Source: Candidatus Cloacimonadota bacterium
GTDB lineage: Bacteria; Cloacimonadota; Cloacimonadia; Cloacimonadales; Cloacimonadaceae
DNA: 64,000 nucleotides
NCBI GenBank assembly: GCA_020532515.1
Contig: JAJBAY010000002.1
Span: forward strand, 1 to 64,000
Direction: 5' to 3'
Positions within the stretch are counted from its first letter, which is position 1. Every line of letters begins with the position of its first letter. The translations under genes and the position numbers were made by a program. Below the pieces are notes generated by a model that was not told the DNA's origin, did no database searches, and saw only the letters and a program-made list of their open reading frames with translations. Positions 34,614-46,468 of this stretch are shown here, piece after piece.

Positions 34614-35306
34614 ATGAAACATACAGACTATCAGCAGTCTTTATACCCTCTACAGGATGAAATACTCTCGCTTATCAATGGCTTGAACCTACCCTTCTAT
34701 CTCAGTGGTGGAACTGCCTTGTCCAGATATTACCTGAATCACCGCTATTCAGAAGATCTGGATTTGTTTGTAAACAGCCACGCAGATTTTCGCGCGTTAG
34801 TTGAGGAAATAGAGGCGGAATTTAAAGCCAATCAGGTGACCTACAATGCACTTACCCGCAGTGCAGACTTTGTTCGTCTGGAAGTAATCGGGAAGGATAA
34901 AACACCACTCAAACTTGATCTGGTGAATGATCTGGTCTGCCATATAGGCGGATTTGAATTATCAGCAGTCTTGGGCAGAGTAGATAATGTGTACAACATC
35001 TTGTCCAACAAGATCTCTGCTATTCCCAGGCTCGAAATCAAGGACTTTGCTGACATTGTCTTCATTGCCAGAAAATACCGGTTTAACTGGAAGATAGTGA
35101 TCAACGAGGCAATGCAGAAAGACACTTGGGTAAACCCCCTGGACTTGGCAAAGTACTTCATTGGGCTGGATGCCAAAAGGTTTGAACTCATCCCGTGGAT
35201 CAATCCCATAAACATAGCTAAGCTCATGAAGGACTGTGAAATAATAGTCGATGAGATTGTTCGAGGCTCAGTTAATTCGCTCGCAGAAGAGACCCCTGCT
35301 ATCTAA
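34614..35306 (+). CDS. AbiEii/AbiGii-type nucleotidyltransferase toxin
   Basis: About 230 residues, starting at MKHTDYQQ, 4 bp after the partner gene; an in-frame extension to 34476 would overlap that gene. The nucleotidyltransferase signature GGTALSRYYLNHRYSEDLDLF (its core, GGTALS and SEDLDLF, at about residues 32-52), the third acidic residue in KLDLVND and the KISAIPRLEIKDFADI helix are all present. AbiEii toxins add nucleotides to tRNA or other targets when not held by an antitoxin. It differs clearly from the toxin at 45281. Confidence 0.85.
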   Translation: MKHTDYQQSLYPLQDEILSLINGLNLPFYLSGGTALSRYYLNHRYSEDLDLFVNSHADFRALVEEIEAEFKANQVTYNALTRSADFVRLEVIGKDKTPLKLDLVNDLVCHIGGFELSAVLGRVDNVYNILSNKISAIPRLEIKDFADIVFIARKYRFNWKIVINEAMQKDTWVNPLDLAKYFIGLDAKRFELIPWINPINIAKLMKDCEIIVDEIVRGSVNSLAEETPAI

Positions 35307-35480
35307 TTTCATCACAGATTTGATTTAGATTGCTTCTTTTCTCTTATCCTCATACTCTTTGATCCTTGCAAATCTCTACGAGAGCGCGTCTCTATGCCCA
35401 TTTAGGGGATTTTTCTTGACCAAATGAGCCATAGCAAAAAGCTCGTGACCTAAGAAAATAACATAATATTTGGAGTGTAA

Positions 35481-37037
35481 ATGCTTAAACTCGATTTAGA
35501 TAGCAATCTGGTAAGTCGTGCCAGAGCAGCCGCTACAAAGATCAGTTCAGACTTTGACTGGCTCTTTAATGGCTACAGCTCTGTGACCATTGAACGCACG
35601 GTTTTACGGCTGATGGGCATCGATGGTGCCACCGAAGATGGCAAGCCGCTGCCGAATCTGCTGGTCGATCAATTGCAGACTGCCGGAGCCTTGCACAAAG
35701 GCGCCGCAATCTGGGTGGCAAATGCCATGCATCACCGGTCTTGCAGCGCTCAGGAAGTGGCAGACAGCGTCACCCGTGGAGAGCTTCAGCTCACGGCTTT
35801 GCCCTTGGCAGAACCTGGGGTGCTCTATGACCTGCTTTCCGCTTTAAGTGAAAAGATGTTGGGGCAGATCAAAGCGCAGAAAGCTCAGCGGGAAGGATAT
35901 TTTGAGAAGTACGGCCCACGCAGAAAGCCCGCCATTTACGTGATCGTAGCCACCGGTAATATCTATGAAGACCTTACCCAGGCCAGAGCCGCAGCCCGTG
36001 AAGGTGCGGACATCATCGCCGTAATCCGCTCCACCGCTCAATCGCTGCTGGACTATGTGCCCTATGGCGCTACGCTGGTGGGTTTTGGCGGGACTTATGC
36101 CACTCAGGAGAACTTCCGCATCATGCGCACGGGGCTGGATGAGGTCTCCGAGGAATTGGGACGCTATATCAGTTTAACAAACTACGCCTCAGGTCTTTGC
36201 ATGCCAGAAATCGCGGCGATGGGAGCCCTTGAAAGGCTGGACCTCATGCTCAATGACGCCATGTACGGCATCCTCTTTCGCGATATCAACCCCAAACGCA
36301 CCCTTTTGGACCAATACTTTGCCCGTATGATCAATGCCTTTGCCGGAATCGAGATTCAGACCGGAGAGGACAATTATCTCACCACTTCAGATGCCATCGA
36401 AAAGGCTTACACGGTGACCGCATCGCAATTACTCAACGAAAGCTTTGCCCTCAAAAGCGGGGTAAAACCGGAGAAAATGGGACTGGGACACGCCTATGAG
36501 ATCGATCCTGAAAAGGAAAACAGCTTTACCTACGAACTGGCTCATGCCATGCTCACCAGACAGCTTTTCCCCGATGCTCCGGTCAAATACATGCCGCCCA
36601 CCAAGTTTGCCAGCGGGAATATCTACAAAACTCATCTCATGGATGCGATGTTCAATTTTGTGGGGCAACTCACTGGACAAGGCGTGCAACTTTTGGGCAT
36701 GATGACCGAGGCTATCCACACGCCGCATTTGGTGGATAGATCGCTCGCCATCGAAAACGCAGAATACATCTTCCGCGCCGTCAAAGACCTGGGTGACAGC
36801 CTGCAGCTGAGCCCGGATAGCTTTATCAACCGCCGGGCAAACTCAGTGCTACAGGAAGCTACAGAATTTCTGGAGAAAGTGGCCGCAGAAGGAATGTTCT
36901 CTGCCATGGCTGCCGGAGATTTTGCCGAAATCAAGCGTCCGGAAAATGGCGGCAAGGGTTTGGATGGCGTATTTGAGCGCGATCCTGATTACTTCAATCC
37001 CTTTATGGAACAGATGAAAAAGGAGCTGGGACTATGA
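35481..37037 (+). CDS. kamD: Lysine 5,6-aminomutase alpha subunit
   Basis: 518 residues, full length for KamD. The alpha TIM barrel of the adenosylcobalamin/PLP-dependent 5,6-aminomutase is recognisable by IAVIRSTAQSLLDYVPYG, FRIMRTGLDEVSEELGRY and KYMPPTKFASGNIYKTHLMD. With KamE it moves the terminal amino group of beta-lysine or D-lysine to carbon 5, a step in lysine fermentation to acetate and butyrate. GGAG lies 8 bp before the ATG. The stop overlaps the kamE start. Other lysine-fermentation genes (kamA, kdd, kce, kal) are not in the window. Confidence 0.93.
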   Translation: MLKLDLDSNLVSRARAAATKISSDFDWLFNGYSSVTIERTVLRLMGIDGATEDGKPLPNLLVDQLQTAGALHKGAAIWVANAMHHRSCSAQEVADSVTRGELQLTALPLAEPGVLYDLLSALSEKMLGQIKAQKAQREGYFEKYGPRRKPAIYVIVATGNIYEDLTQARAAAREGADIIAVIRSTAQSLLDYVPYGATLVGFGGTYATQENFRIMRTGLDEVSEELGRYISLTNYASGLCMPEIAAMGALERLDLMLNDAMYGILFRDINPKRTLLDQYFARMINAFAGIEIQTGEDNYLTTSDAIEKAYTVTASQLLNESFALKSGVKPEKMGLGHAYEIDPEKENSFTYELAHAMLTRQLFPDAPVKYMPPTKFASGNIYKTHLMDAMFNFVGQLTGQGVQLLGMMTEAIHTPHLVDRSLAIENAEYIFRAVKDLGDSLQLSPDSFINRRANSVLQEATEFLEKVAAEGMFSAMAAGDFAEIKRPENGGKGLDGVFERDPDYFNPFMEQMKKELGL

Positions 37038-37767
37038 AACACATTGTAAAACCGTATGGCGATACCCTGAACGACGGCAAAGTCCAGCTTTCCTTTGCCC
37101 TGCCCGTGCTGACAGATGCCCACGGCAAAGAAGCGGCCCGCGTGCTGATCCTTTCCATGGGTTTTGATGAAGCCGAAATCACCTGTATGCGCGATCTGGG
37201 CGAAGGCTTTACGCATTTCATCGCCTATGCCAGCACTTCCGCAAGTGTGGATACCTCCAAGATCAAGGTCAAGGTGGTGGAGACTCCGGTGATGGAAATG
37301 GAAGAGACCGATCTGTATATAGCAGAACATCTTGGGCGTGAAATCACGATCGTGGGTGCCTGCATTGAAAGCGATGCCCACACTGTCGGCATCGATGCCA
37401 TCATGAATATGAAGGGCTACAACCACCGTTTTGGACTGGAACGCTATCAAAGCTTTAACGCCGTAAACATGGGCGCACAGGTGGCTTCGGAAGACCTCCT
37501 GGCCAAAGCGCGCGAGCTGAATGCAGACGTGATCCTGGTCTCACAAGTGGTCACGCAAAAGAATATCCATATTCAAAACCTCACCCGCCTCATCGAACTC
37601 GCCGAAGCTGAAGGCCTTAGAGACAAGATGCTCTTCATCTGCGGAGGACCCCGGATTTCACATGAATTGGCCATAGAATTGGGTTATGATGCCGGCTTTG
37701 GCACAGGCACCTACTCCACCGATGTGGCATCTTATATCGCCATCACCTTGAGCAAGAAGCAGGCTAA

Positions 37768-37771
<4 letters not shown>
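37034..37771 (+). CDS. kamE: Lysine 5,6-aminomutase beta subunit
   Basis: 245 residues. The C-terminal Rossmann domain binds adenosylcobalamin: ESDAHTVGID supplies the cobalt-ligand H116, and K127 in MNMKGY, 11 residues on, matches the spacing of the PLP-anchoring Lys in characterised KamE. The N-terminal dimerisation domain is complete. Start and stop overlap kamD and rseP by four bases each (ATGA), so subunit synthesis is coupled. Confidence 0.93.
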
Positions 37772-40186
<2,415 letters not shown>

Positions 40187-40198
40187 GGCTATATTAGT

Positions 40199-41554
40199 AT
40201 GAAAAAAGCGAAGCTGTATTGGCTGTTAGTTTTCACCTTTAGCTTTACCCTCCTAATGGCAGAACAGGCTCCGCTCTATCTGGCGCTCTCGGAAAATCCC
40301 CCCTTGGTCCCCATCGAAATGAGGCGTCCGGGCTATTGGATATCCAGACATGCCAGTCCGGACAGCATCATGATGGATGCCAAGGCCATCCAAGCTTTTA
40401 ATACCCAGGTTATCCGCAAAGGCGGAGTTTCACAGCTGGCTGAGCAGCCGCTTTCCATCAGTGAAAAGGGCTTGCAAAAGTCCATCGACGAGTGCTTTAC
40501 CTTGATCCGTAATACCGGCAAATACGATGCCCAGGGAGCTGAGATCCAGGAGAGCTTTTGGGAGGAACTGGAGACTCTGCTCAATAAAAACGCCATAAAA
40601 GACCGCAATACCTCCCGTTTTGGCTTCCCCATCCGCTTTAGCAATCAACGCCTTGCCCCCTACGCAGGGATCATCACTAACAGCTATCTGGACAATGAAT
40701 TTGACTACCTGCAAAATAGCGGCTTTGACATCTCTGAACCGCTGATCATCAGGCACGAATCCACCGATGGAAAGTGGTATTTTGCCAATGGCCGCGCCTC
40801 CATGGGCTGGTTTTTGAAAGAGGACATCGCTCTGATGGATCGCGAGAGTTGGCTACGCTATCAGCAAGGCAAGGATTTCATCGTCACCACCAGTGATAAG
40901 AGTGATCTTTATCTGGATGCAGCCCGCACAGACTTTTGGGGCCTGATCCGGATGGGAAACCGGCTGCCTTGGGTCTCTGAAACTGCTGACTACTATGAAG
41001 TTCTGCTGCCGGGAGCAGAGGGCAGGACTGTCTTTATTTCAAAGCAGGACGCTCATCGCGGATATCTCCCCTTTACCGCCAGAGCGGTCTATGAACTTGG
41101 CCTTGGCGCTTTAAACGCTCCCTACGGCTGGGGAGACCTCAATGCAGAATACGATTGCTCCGGCCTGATCAAGCAAGTCTATCAATGCTTTGGCATCTAT
41201 CTCCCGCGCAATGGCGCTACGCAATACACAGCCGGTACAGCAATATATGAATTTGACACTGAAGAAACTCCCCAGCAAAGGGAAGAGATCCTCAGCCAAA
41301 CCGCCATCCCAGCGGCTACCATGCTGAGATTCCCGGGGCATATCATGATCTACCTGGGCTCTGTGGATGGCAAAAGCTATATTCTGCATGCACTTTGGGG
41401 AATACGAATCCCCCCTGTTGAAGAACAAGATAAAGATCAGGTGATCGCTGTAAACCGCACTGTAGTAAGCGATCTATCCCTGGGACTGGGCAGCAAAAAA
41501 GGCAGCCTGCTCCAAAGACTCACGGGATTTTCCCGGATTATGCATGAAGAATAA
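40199..41554 (+). CDS. Exported NlpC/P60 peptidoglycan endopeptidase with SH3 domains
   Basis: 451 residues with a signal peptide (1-21). A stabilising N-terminal region with SH3-like folds (about 140-290: WYFANGRASMGWFLKEDI) is followed by the NlpC/P60 domain with catalytic Cys C320 in YDCSGLIKQVY and His H381 in FPGHIMIYLG. Such enzymes cut gamma-D-glutamyl-diamino acid bonds in stem peptides for cell-wall turnover in the periplasm. It starts 12 bp after tgt. The last bases overlap the next possible start. Confidence 0.88.
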   Translation: MKKAKLYWLLVFTFSFTLLMAEQAPLYLALSENPPLVPIEMRRPGYWISRHASPDSIMMDAKAIQAFNTQVIRKGGVSQLAEQPLSISEKGLQKSIDECFTLIRNTGKYDAQGAEIQESFWEELETLLNKNAIKDRNTSRFGFPIRFSNQRLAPYAGIITNSYLDNEFDYLQNSGFDISEPLIIRHESTDGKWYFANGRASMGWFLKEDIALMDRESWLRYQQGKDFIVTTSDKSDLYLDAARTDFWGLIRMGNRLPWVSETADYYEVLLPGAEGRTVFISKQDAHRGYLPFTARAVYELGLGALNAPYGWGDLNAEYDCSGLIKQVYQCFGIYLPRNGATQYTAGTAIYEFDTEETPQQREEILSQTAIPAATMLRFPGHIMIYLGSVDGKSYILHALWGIRIPPVEEQDKDQVIAVNRTVVSDLSLGLGSKKGSLLQRLTGFSRIMHEE

Positions 41555-41564
41555 GGAGTCTATG

Positions 41565-42416
41565 ATGCGTAAACGTATTGTCATTACTGCAGCAGTTTTC
41601 CTGCTCGTAATTGCGGCCCTCTTGGGGATAAAAACACCCCGGACCAATGTCCTCGAAACCGACAGGATCCCCGAAGCTTCAGGCATCGCCCACAGCTTGA
41701 TCAATGAAAACGTGCTCTACACGCACAATGATTCCGGCGGCGAAGCCTCTGTCTTTGCTATCGATACCCAAGGCAAGCTATTAGCCGAAATCGTGATTGA
41801 CGGAGCAAAAAACCGCGATTGGGAAGATATCGCCACCGCCATCGATCCCCAAGATGGCAAAGCCTATATCTACATCGGTGAGATCGGAGACAATGGCGCA
41901 AGATACCCTTCGGTAAAGATTTACAGAGCCCCCGAGCCTGTCATAACCAAAGCGGATTCCATCTATCAGATCAGTGATGTACAGACTTACAGCATCGTCT
42001 ATGAAGATGGGCCACGGGACGCGGAAGCGCTATTTGTAGAGCCTGAAACCGGTGATATTTACATCATCAGCAAGCGCGAGGAGCGCGTTGGCATCTATCA
42101 GGTCTCATACCCCCAATCCACCTCGGAAGTGAATACGGCTAAGAAGCTGGGCACCATGAATATGAGCTGGGTGACTGCCGCAGATATCAGCCCCGATGGC
42201 AAATACATTCTGGTGAAGAATTACCCCGGCATCAGGCGTTATAAGAAAGGCAAACGCCGCAGCGTGACACAGGCGCTTTCAGGCAAAGGTAAAAACATGC
42301 CTTACAATCTTGAGCCACAGGGAGAAGCTGTGTGTTTTGACGCCAGGGGCAAGGGCTATTATACGCTCAGTGAAGCCAGTGGTGATGCACCGCAGATCCT
42401 CTACTATTATAAATAA
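41565..42416 (+). CDS. Membrane-anchored or exported beta-propeller-like protein
   Basis: About 283 residues. One hydrophobic N-terminal segment (IVITAAVFLLVIAALLGI) precedes a repetitive beta domain with blades such as THNDSGGEASVFAIDTQGK, IYIGEIGDNGARYPSVKIY and DAEALFVEPETGDIYIISK. It resembles SdiA-regulated/YncE-like propellers but is not assigned. AAGGAG lies 6 bp before the chosen ATG, and in-frame ATGs at 41544 and 41562 are alternatives. It is last in the kamD-led operon. Confidence 0.72.
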   Translation: MRKRIVITAAVFLLVIAALLGIKTPRTNVLETDRIPEASGIAHSLINENVLYTHNDSGGEASVFAIDTQGKLLAEIVIDGAKNRDWEDIATAIDPQDGKAYIYIGEIGDNGARYPSVKIYRAPEPVITKADSIYQISDVQTYSIVYEDGPRDAEALFVEPETGDIYIISKREERVGIYQVSYPQSTSEVNTAKKLGTMNMSWVTAADISPDGKYILVKNYPGIRRYKKGKRRSVTQALSGKGKNMPYNLEPQGEAVCFDARGKGYYTLSEASGDAPQILYYYK

Positions 42417-42738
42417 GCTGACTGCAAATTGAGTCCCATCAGGACGACATTTCAGATAGCATACTCCGACTGGAAACAAAAAGCCGTTATTATGGAGTTA
42501 AGAGTTTCCTTCTCAATCTTGATAATACTGTACTGCTCACAGAACTTATTGAATTCAGCATCATCAAAACTGCAGGTGGAAGATTGAGACTACAAAAGGC
42601 GAATCCAGCAACTGGACGCGAGACGCATCCAATCCAGCAGTTCTGCTGCTCTGAATCCCTGGTAATTCCCTTGATCTGTTAAATCTGTGTGATCTCTGAG
42701 AGATTCCTTTTAATCTGTGAGAGACTTTTTTACCAGCC
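42417..42738. other. Intergenic region between convergent genes
   Basis: 322 bp without a gene. The mini-hairpin copy at 42613-42635 is followed by a small CAGCAG-TT-CTGCTG inverted repeat. T-rich stretches near 42708 and 42726 could serve as weak transcription ends. Nothing else is visible. Confidence 0.6.
42613..42635 (+). repeat. Mini-hairpin family, copy 4
   Basis: TGGACGCG-AGA-CGCATCCA followed by ATCC. It differs from 32286-32308 by one loop base. Confidence 0.85.
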
Positions 42739-44127
42739 CTAATCCCGCTTACCCACCTTGAAGCGCCAGCCGATGACCCTGCTCATAGTATAGGCCAGAG
42801 CCTCTCTGAGCGGCACAGAGCGGTATTCACGCACCAAGGCCAGAGGGATAAAGGCCGCCCAACGTGCCAAAGCTCCCACTCCAAAGACCACCTGCTCCGG
42901 ATCCAGCACCCGGATTCCTATATTCAGGCTGCCGGGATAGAAGATACCGCTGGCCAAAGTGGAACTCATCATAAAGACCCCTACCACAGCGGCATAGATC
43001 CCACTATAAGCCTGCTCCCTGCGTTTGGGTGCGATCGAGAGCACAAAGTTTGTGGTGATGATCCCAGCTCCGGCCCACATAAATCCGGAGGAAATGCCTT
43101 CCAACCAGAGAATAGAGTGATTTTGCGCAGTCATAAACAGCCAAAACAGCGGATTCAAACCCCCCAGAAACACGCAGATTTTCATGGCAGTTTTATTGCC
43201 AAAACGATCGATGAACTTACCCCAAAAGCTAAAGGATAATAGCGATGCCCCCATGTGCAAAGTGTTATAAAGCTGCACTTCAAAGAGCCCCATCTGCAGA
43301 TTCTTCAGCATAAAGGGACCCCAAAAAGGACTGCCAATTCCGGTCGCGAGCATCCACCAGGCCCCAAAGACCAAAAGCAGCCGGAAGTTCTTATTTTGAA
43401 AAGGTTCAGCAAAGACCTGCCTGAGGCTCTGCCCTGAGAAATGCGCCCGTTTCCGCTCCGGTTGCAGAGCCAAAAAGGACAGACCTATAATCCCCACAAT
43501 AGAGGCAAAAACATAGACAAAAGCCAGGAAAAACGCTTGATTCTGGGGCACAAAAAAGCCTTCTGCGCCCAGGCGGGCAATATAGCTCTGCCCTCTGCCG
43601 CTGGCTTCAAAGAGATCCACATGGTAGCTCACCACATAGCTTACGATGAGGCCGATGACCAAAAGAAACTGATTGCGGCGCGAGAAGAATCTACCCCGGA
43701 TGCGCAGCGGAATCAGATCACTGACCCAGGCGATCCAGATATTGGCTCCGGTGGCCTGAAAACCCGCGCTGAAAAAGAGCAGGGTCAGCATGAACCAAAT
43801 CCCCTTCTGGTGCGAAGGGAAGAGCAGTGCCAGCCCCAAAAACAGAGTCAGAAAACGCCCGATGAAGGTAATCCAGATGCACAGCCACTTCCTCTGCGAA
43901 ATGTGATGCGAAAACGCCACTCCCAAAGGCTGCCAGATCGCCGAAATCTGACCGATTGCAGAGAGTAAACTGTATTGCAGAGGGCTGGCACCCATCAAAA
44001 CCATCAATTTGGTAATGAAGCTGCTACCGATCTGCGCCAGATTGCCATAAACCTGGGCAAAGGCTCCTTCCGTGATGGAACTGCGATAGACCTGTCTGAC
44101 CAGGCTACTGCGCTTTTTCTCTGACAT
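42739..44127 (-). CDS. Major facilitator superfamily transporter
   Basis: About 462 residues and twelve predicted TM segments, in the atypical MFS branch that begins SITEGAFAQVYGNLAQIGSSF. The GRFFSRRN stretch after TM4 and FGNKTAMKICVFLGG in the middle match the family's cytosolic loops. The start is the ATG with AAGGGAG 5 bp upstream; a longer frame to 44286 has no signal of its own. The substrate is unknown, and there are no adjacent metabolic partners. Confidence 0.83.
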   Translation of the reverse strand: MSEKKRSSLVRQVYRSSITEGAFAQVYGNLAQIGSSFITKLMVLMGASPLQYSLLSAIGQISAIWQPLGVAFSHHISQRKWLCIWITFIGRFLTLFLGLALLFPSHQKGIWFMLTLLFFSAGFQATGANIWIAWVSDLIPLRIRGRFFSRRNQFLLVIGLIVSYVVSYHVDLFEASGRGQSYIARLGAEGFFVPQNQAFFLAFVYVFASIVGIIGLSFLALQPERKRAHFSGQSLRQVFAEPFQNKNFRLLLVFGAWWMLATGIGSPFWGPFMLKNLQMGLFEVQLYNTLHMGASLLSFSFWGKFIDRFGNKTAMKICVFLGGLNPLFWLFMTAQNHSILWLEGISSGFMWAGAGIITTNFVLSIAPKRREQAYSGIYAAVVGVFMMSSTLASGIFYPGSLNIGIRVLDPEQVVFGVGALARWAAFIPLALVREYRSVPLREALAYTMSRVIGWRFKVGKRD

Positions 44128-44407
44128 CTGACTCCCTTCTGCGATCGTTTTTGAAATCCTATGCTCAGATTGCCGGATTTCTGTCCATACTTTTCTCAAG
44201 CGAGACCGCGATTGCCAAGGTATCGTATCGCATCTCAAATGTTTGTGCAAATTCTGAATCATAGTTGTGCGGCTGTTTGAGTGCATTTTGGCTGCCCGTT
44301 TCTTGCAATCTATGCAGGCTCAAGCGATGCCAGATTCCAGCCCCCAAGCGTAGGAATACCCTTTTAGCCATAGACACACTTTAGCCCAGGCTACCCTAGC
44401 CCTATTA

Positions 44408-44545
44408 GTTGTCGTAGAGATGTCGTGGATATAGTAGGAAAAATCCCTCTTATCTCCATGTCATTTCTAAGGTAGCCTATAGAGCTAGGCTGCTGCGGCT
44501 AAAGGGATACAAACGAAGCCGTGTAAATCCGTACGAACCGTCCCC
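44408..44545 (+). repeat. Hairpin repeat B with downstream unit, copy 2
   Basis: An imperfect hairpin whose apex ATAGTAGGAAAAATCCCTC and whose downstream words AAAGGGAT and GTGTAAATCCGTACG recur at 53098-53260 in the same order. The arms differ but keep pairing. Confidence 0.75.
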
Positions 44546-44631
44546 TCTGTGTGGCCATTAATATAAGGTATCACCCAGATATCACAAATGCGCATCATCT
44601 GTCACGGAGGCAGAAAAAGCTTGACATGCAA

Positions 44632-44662
44632 CCAGCATGTTGACAAACTGTCCACATGCTGG
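44632..44662 (+). promoter_or_regulatory. Inverted repeat over the abiEi ribosome site
   Basis: CCAGCATG (44632-44639) and CATGCTGG (44655-44662) are exact inverted half-sites around 15 nt. The right half overlaps GGAGG, the ribosome site of abiEi (ATG at 44670). TTGACA lies at 44621 and again in the loop at 44640. AbiEi proteins autorepress by binding inverted repeats, and this is the obvious site. Confidence 0.65.
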
Positions 44663-44669
44663 AGGTAAG

Positions 44670-45284
44670 ATGATAGCAGAATTGATGAAAGTGACTGAGC
44701 AGCCCTTTGATTACCAGTATCTTTGCGGCTTGCTGCAAGACTACAAGTACCCCCGCAATAAAATATCCAGCTTAATAAGCTCTGGAGAGTTAATTGCGCT
44801 CAAACGGGGCTTGTATATATTGAGCGAGCAATACAATAAGCAAGTAATACCGGAAGTGGTGGCAAATGCACTGTATGGCCCCTCCTATATCTCAACTGAT
44901 TATGCCCTGGCATACTACGGTATGATACCAGAACGCGCCTATAACATCGGCTCTGTTACAACCGGTAGAAGGAAGCTATATCATACAAAGCTCGGCACTT
45001 ATACTTATCGATCCCTGAAGCTTTCCTATTACCAAACAGCTTATCATATCCAAAACAAAGGGGGCACGAACTTCCTTATTGCCACACCGGAAAAGGCACT
45101 GTGTGACCAGCTTTATTTCTATCCTGTCCAGGCCGGAACTCTAGAGCTTGAACACGCTCTCAGCACAGACTTACGTATTGATTACGATACGATGCAGAGT
45201 CTATCGGGCAGTCTGATTCTGAAGATTGCGAAAATTGCAAATTCCACCAATCTCAATCTCTTAAGTAAAATGGTAAAACAATGA
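44670..45284 (+). CDS. abiEi: AbiEi-type antitoxin/transcriptional repressor
   Basis: About 204 residues. An N-terminal winged helix (about 10-55: YKYPRNKISSLISSGELIALKRGLY) is followed by the AbiEi C-terminal domain (YGPSYISTDYALAYYGMIPE, IATPEKALCDQLY), as in type IV antitoxins. The start is the ATG behind GGAGGTAAG; a frame from 44637 would start inside the operator. The stop overlaps the toxin start (ATGA). It represses the operon and counters the nucleotidyltransferase. Confidence 0.88.
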   Translation: MIAELMKVTEQPFDYQYLCGLLQDYKYPRNKISSLISSGELIALKRGLYILSEQYNKQVIPEVVANALYGPSYISTDYALAYYGMIPERAYNIGSVTTGRRKLYHTKLGTYTYRSLKLSYYQTAYHIQNKGGTNFLIATPEKALCDQLYFYPVQAGTLELEHALSTDLRIDYDTMQSLSGSLILKIAKIANSTNLNLLSKMVKQ

Positions 45285-46153
45285 TTAAGAATCAAGCCCT
45301 TACAGCACTGATAGAAAGCCATTCGCCAAAGACCAAGGCCGAATATAAGCAGGCTCTGCTGGTCGCTATGCAGGAGATTTGTCTATTAGGCTTGTGGCGC
45401 AGTGGTTTCTTTGAGCATGCTGCCTTTTATGGTGGTACTGCGCTCAGTTTATTTCACGGCCTGGACCGCTTCTCAGAAGACCTGGATTTTTCGTTGCTAA
45501 AGCCCTTGCCGGAATTCTCGCTAAGTGCTTTTCTGGCCGGAGTTCGCCAGGAATTAGGCGCGTGGGGTATAGATGCAGATCTTGCTATGGTGCAGAAGAC
45601 AAGCGGCAGCATACAAACAGCTAATATCAAGGCTAATACGCTGTCTGTGATGGAGTCCATTTCGCTTCCTGTCCATATACTGAAGAGCTTTCACAGGGAT
45701 GAAATCAGCCATGTGAAGTTTGAATTGGACCCGAATCCACCTTGCAATTTCGCCACTGAGATGAAGTTCTTGCTGTCTCCCATACCCTTCAGTGTCAGGA
45801 TTATGAGCCCCCCTGATCTCTATGCGGGGAAAATGCATGCGCTTCTGGTACGTAACTGGCAGAATCGCGTGAAGGGCCGGGATTGGTATGATTTTATCTG
45901 GTTTGTTAAGCATGAGATTGCGCTAAACCTAAGTCATCTCGAAGCACGCTTGAAGCAGAGCGGCCATCTGGATCTTGACGCTACATTGACGATAGCTCAA
46001 TTCTCTAAGCTGATGCAGAAACGTATAAGAACAGTAGATTATGAGCAGGCTAAGCAGGATGTCTTACCCTTTATTATGGATCCGCGTCAGCTGGAAAACT
46101 GGTCAAAGGAGCTCTTTGCGCAGCTTGCCGAGGCAATAACTCTCCAGGAATAA
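45281..46153 (+). CDS. abiEii: AbiEii-type nucleotidyltransferase toxin
   Basis: 290 residues with the nucleotidyltransferase core FYGGTALSLFHGL followed by RFSEDLDFSLL near residues 48-70, the third acidic residue in VKFELDPNP, and the helical KMHALLVRNWQNRVKGRDWYD region with RDxxD. It is the toxin of the abiE pair and may act as phage defence by abortive infection. Translationally coupled to abiEi. Confidence 0.88.
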   Translation: MIKNQALTALIESHSPKTKAEYKQALLVAMQEICLLGLWRSGFFEHAAFYGGTALSLFHGLDRFSEDLDFSLLKPLPEFSLSAFLAGVRQELGAWGIDADLAMVQKTSGSIQTANIKANTLSVMESISLPVHILKSFHRDEISHVKFELDPNPPCNFATEMKFLLSPIPFSVRIMSPPDLYAGKMHALLVRNWQNRVKGRDWYDFIWFVKHEIALNLSHLEARLKQSGHLDLDATLTIAQFSKLMQKRIRTVDYEQAKQDVLPFIMDPRQLENWSKELFAQLAEAITLQE

Positions 46154-46468
46154 CTACAGAATATCAAGTTATTTTCCAAACCTTGGTACCCTGAGTTGCA
46201 AACGCCTGTTTTCAATTCGGCAGAGCTTCACAATATTCGCCAACCACAGCATAAACACATAACGAAATCCGTGCAATTCCGTCCACTCTTGTGACTATTA
46301 ATTCAGGGCTAATCCAGATAATGGTCAAAAAGTTCTTGACAAGCAGATCAGCATTGGTTTAAATGGAACCAGATAGCTTATTAACTCATAGTAAATAACT
46401 TAGTAAGACCATAATGAGCGATAACAGCTCTTCAACCCAGACTCAAAATCGGGAAGAAAGGAAAGAAT
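46154..46468. other. Intergenic region: duplicated promoter-leader segment
   Basis: 315 bp. From about 46250 to the start codon at 46469 it aligns block by block with 53245-53455, including AAATCCGT, GATAATCCAG-like, TCAAAAAGT(T/C)CTTGACAA, ATTAACT and ATGAGC followed by the gene's ribosome site. Confidence 0.75.
46336..46364 (+). promoter_or_regulatory. Promoter of the HTH-M29 gene
   Basis: TTGACA at 46336-46341, a 17-bp spacer and TTAAAT at 46359-46364. The equivalent positions at 53321 and 53344 are conserved. Confidence 0.6.

Larger units (their letters stand above)
44128..44669. other. Intergenic region with hairpin repeat and abiE control region
   Basis: 542 bp between divergent genes. 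44128-44400 shows no feature I can support. 44408-44545 is a copy of hairpin repeat B with its downstream unit (AAAGGGAT, GTGTAAATCCGTACG). 44621-44669 is the abiE promoter/operator. Confidence 0.65.
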
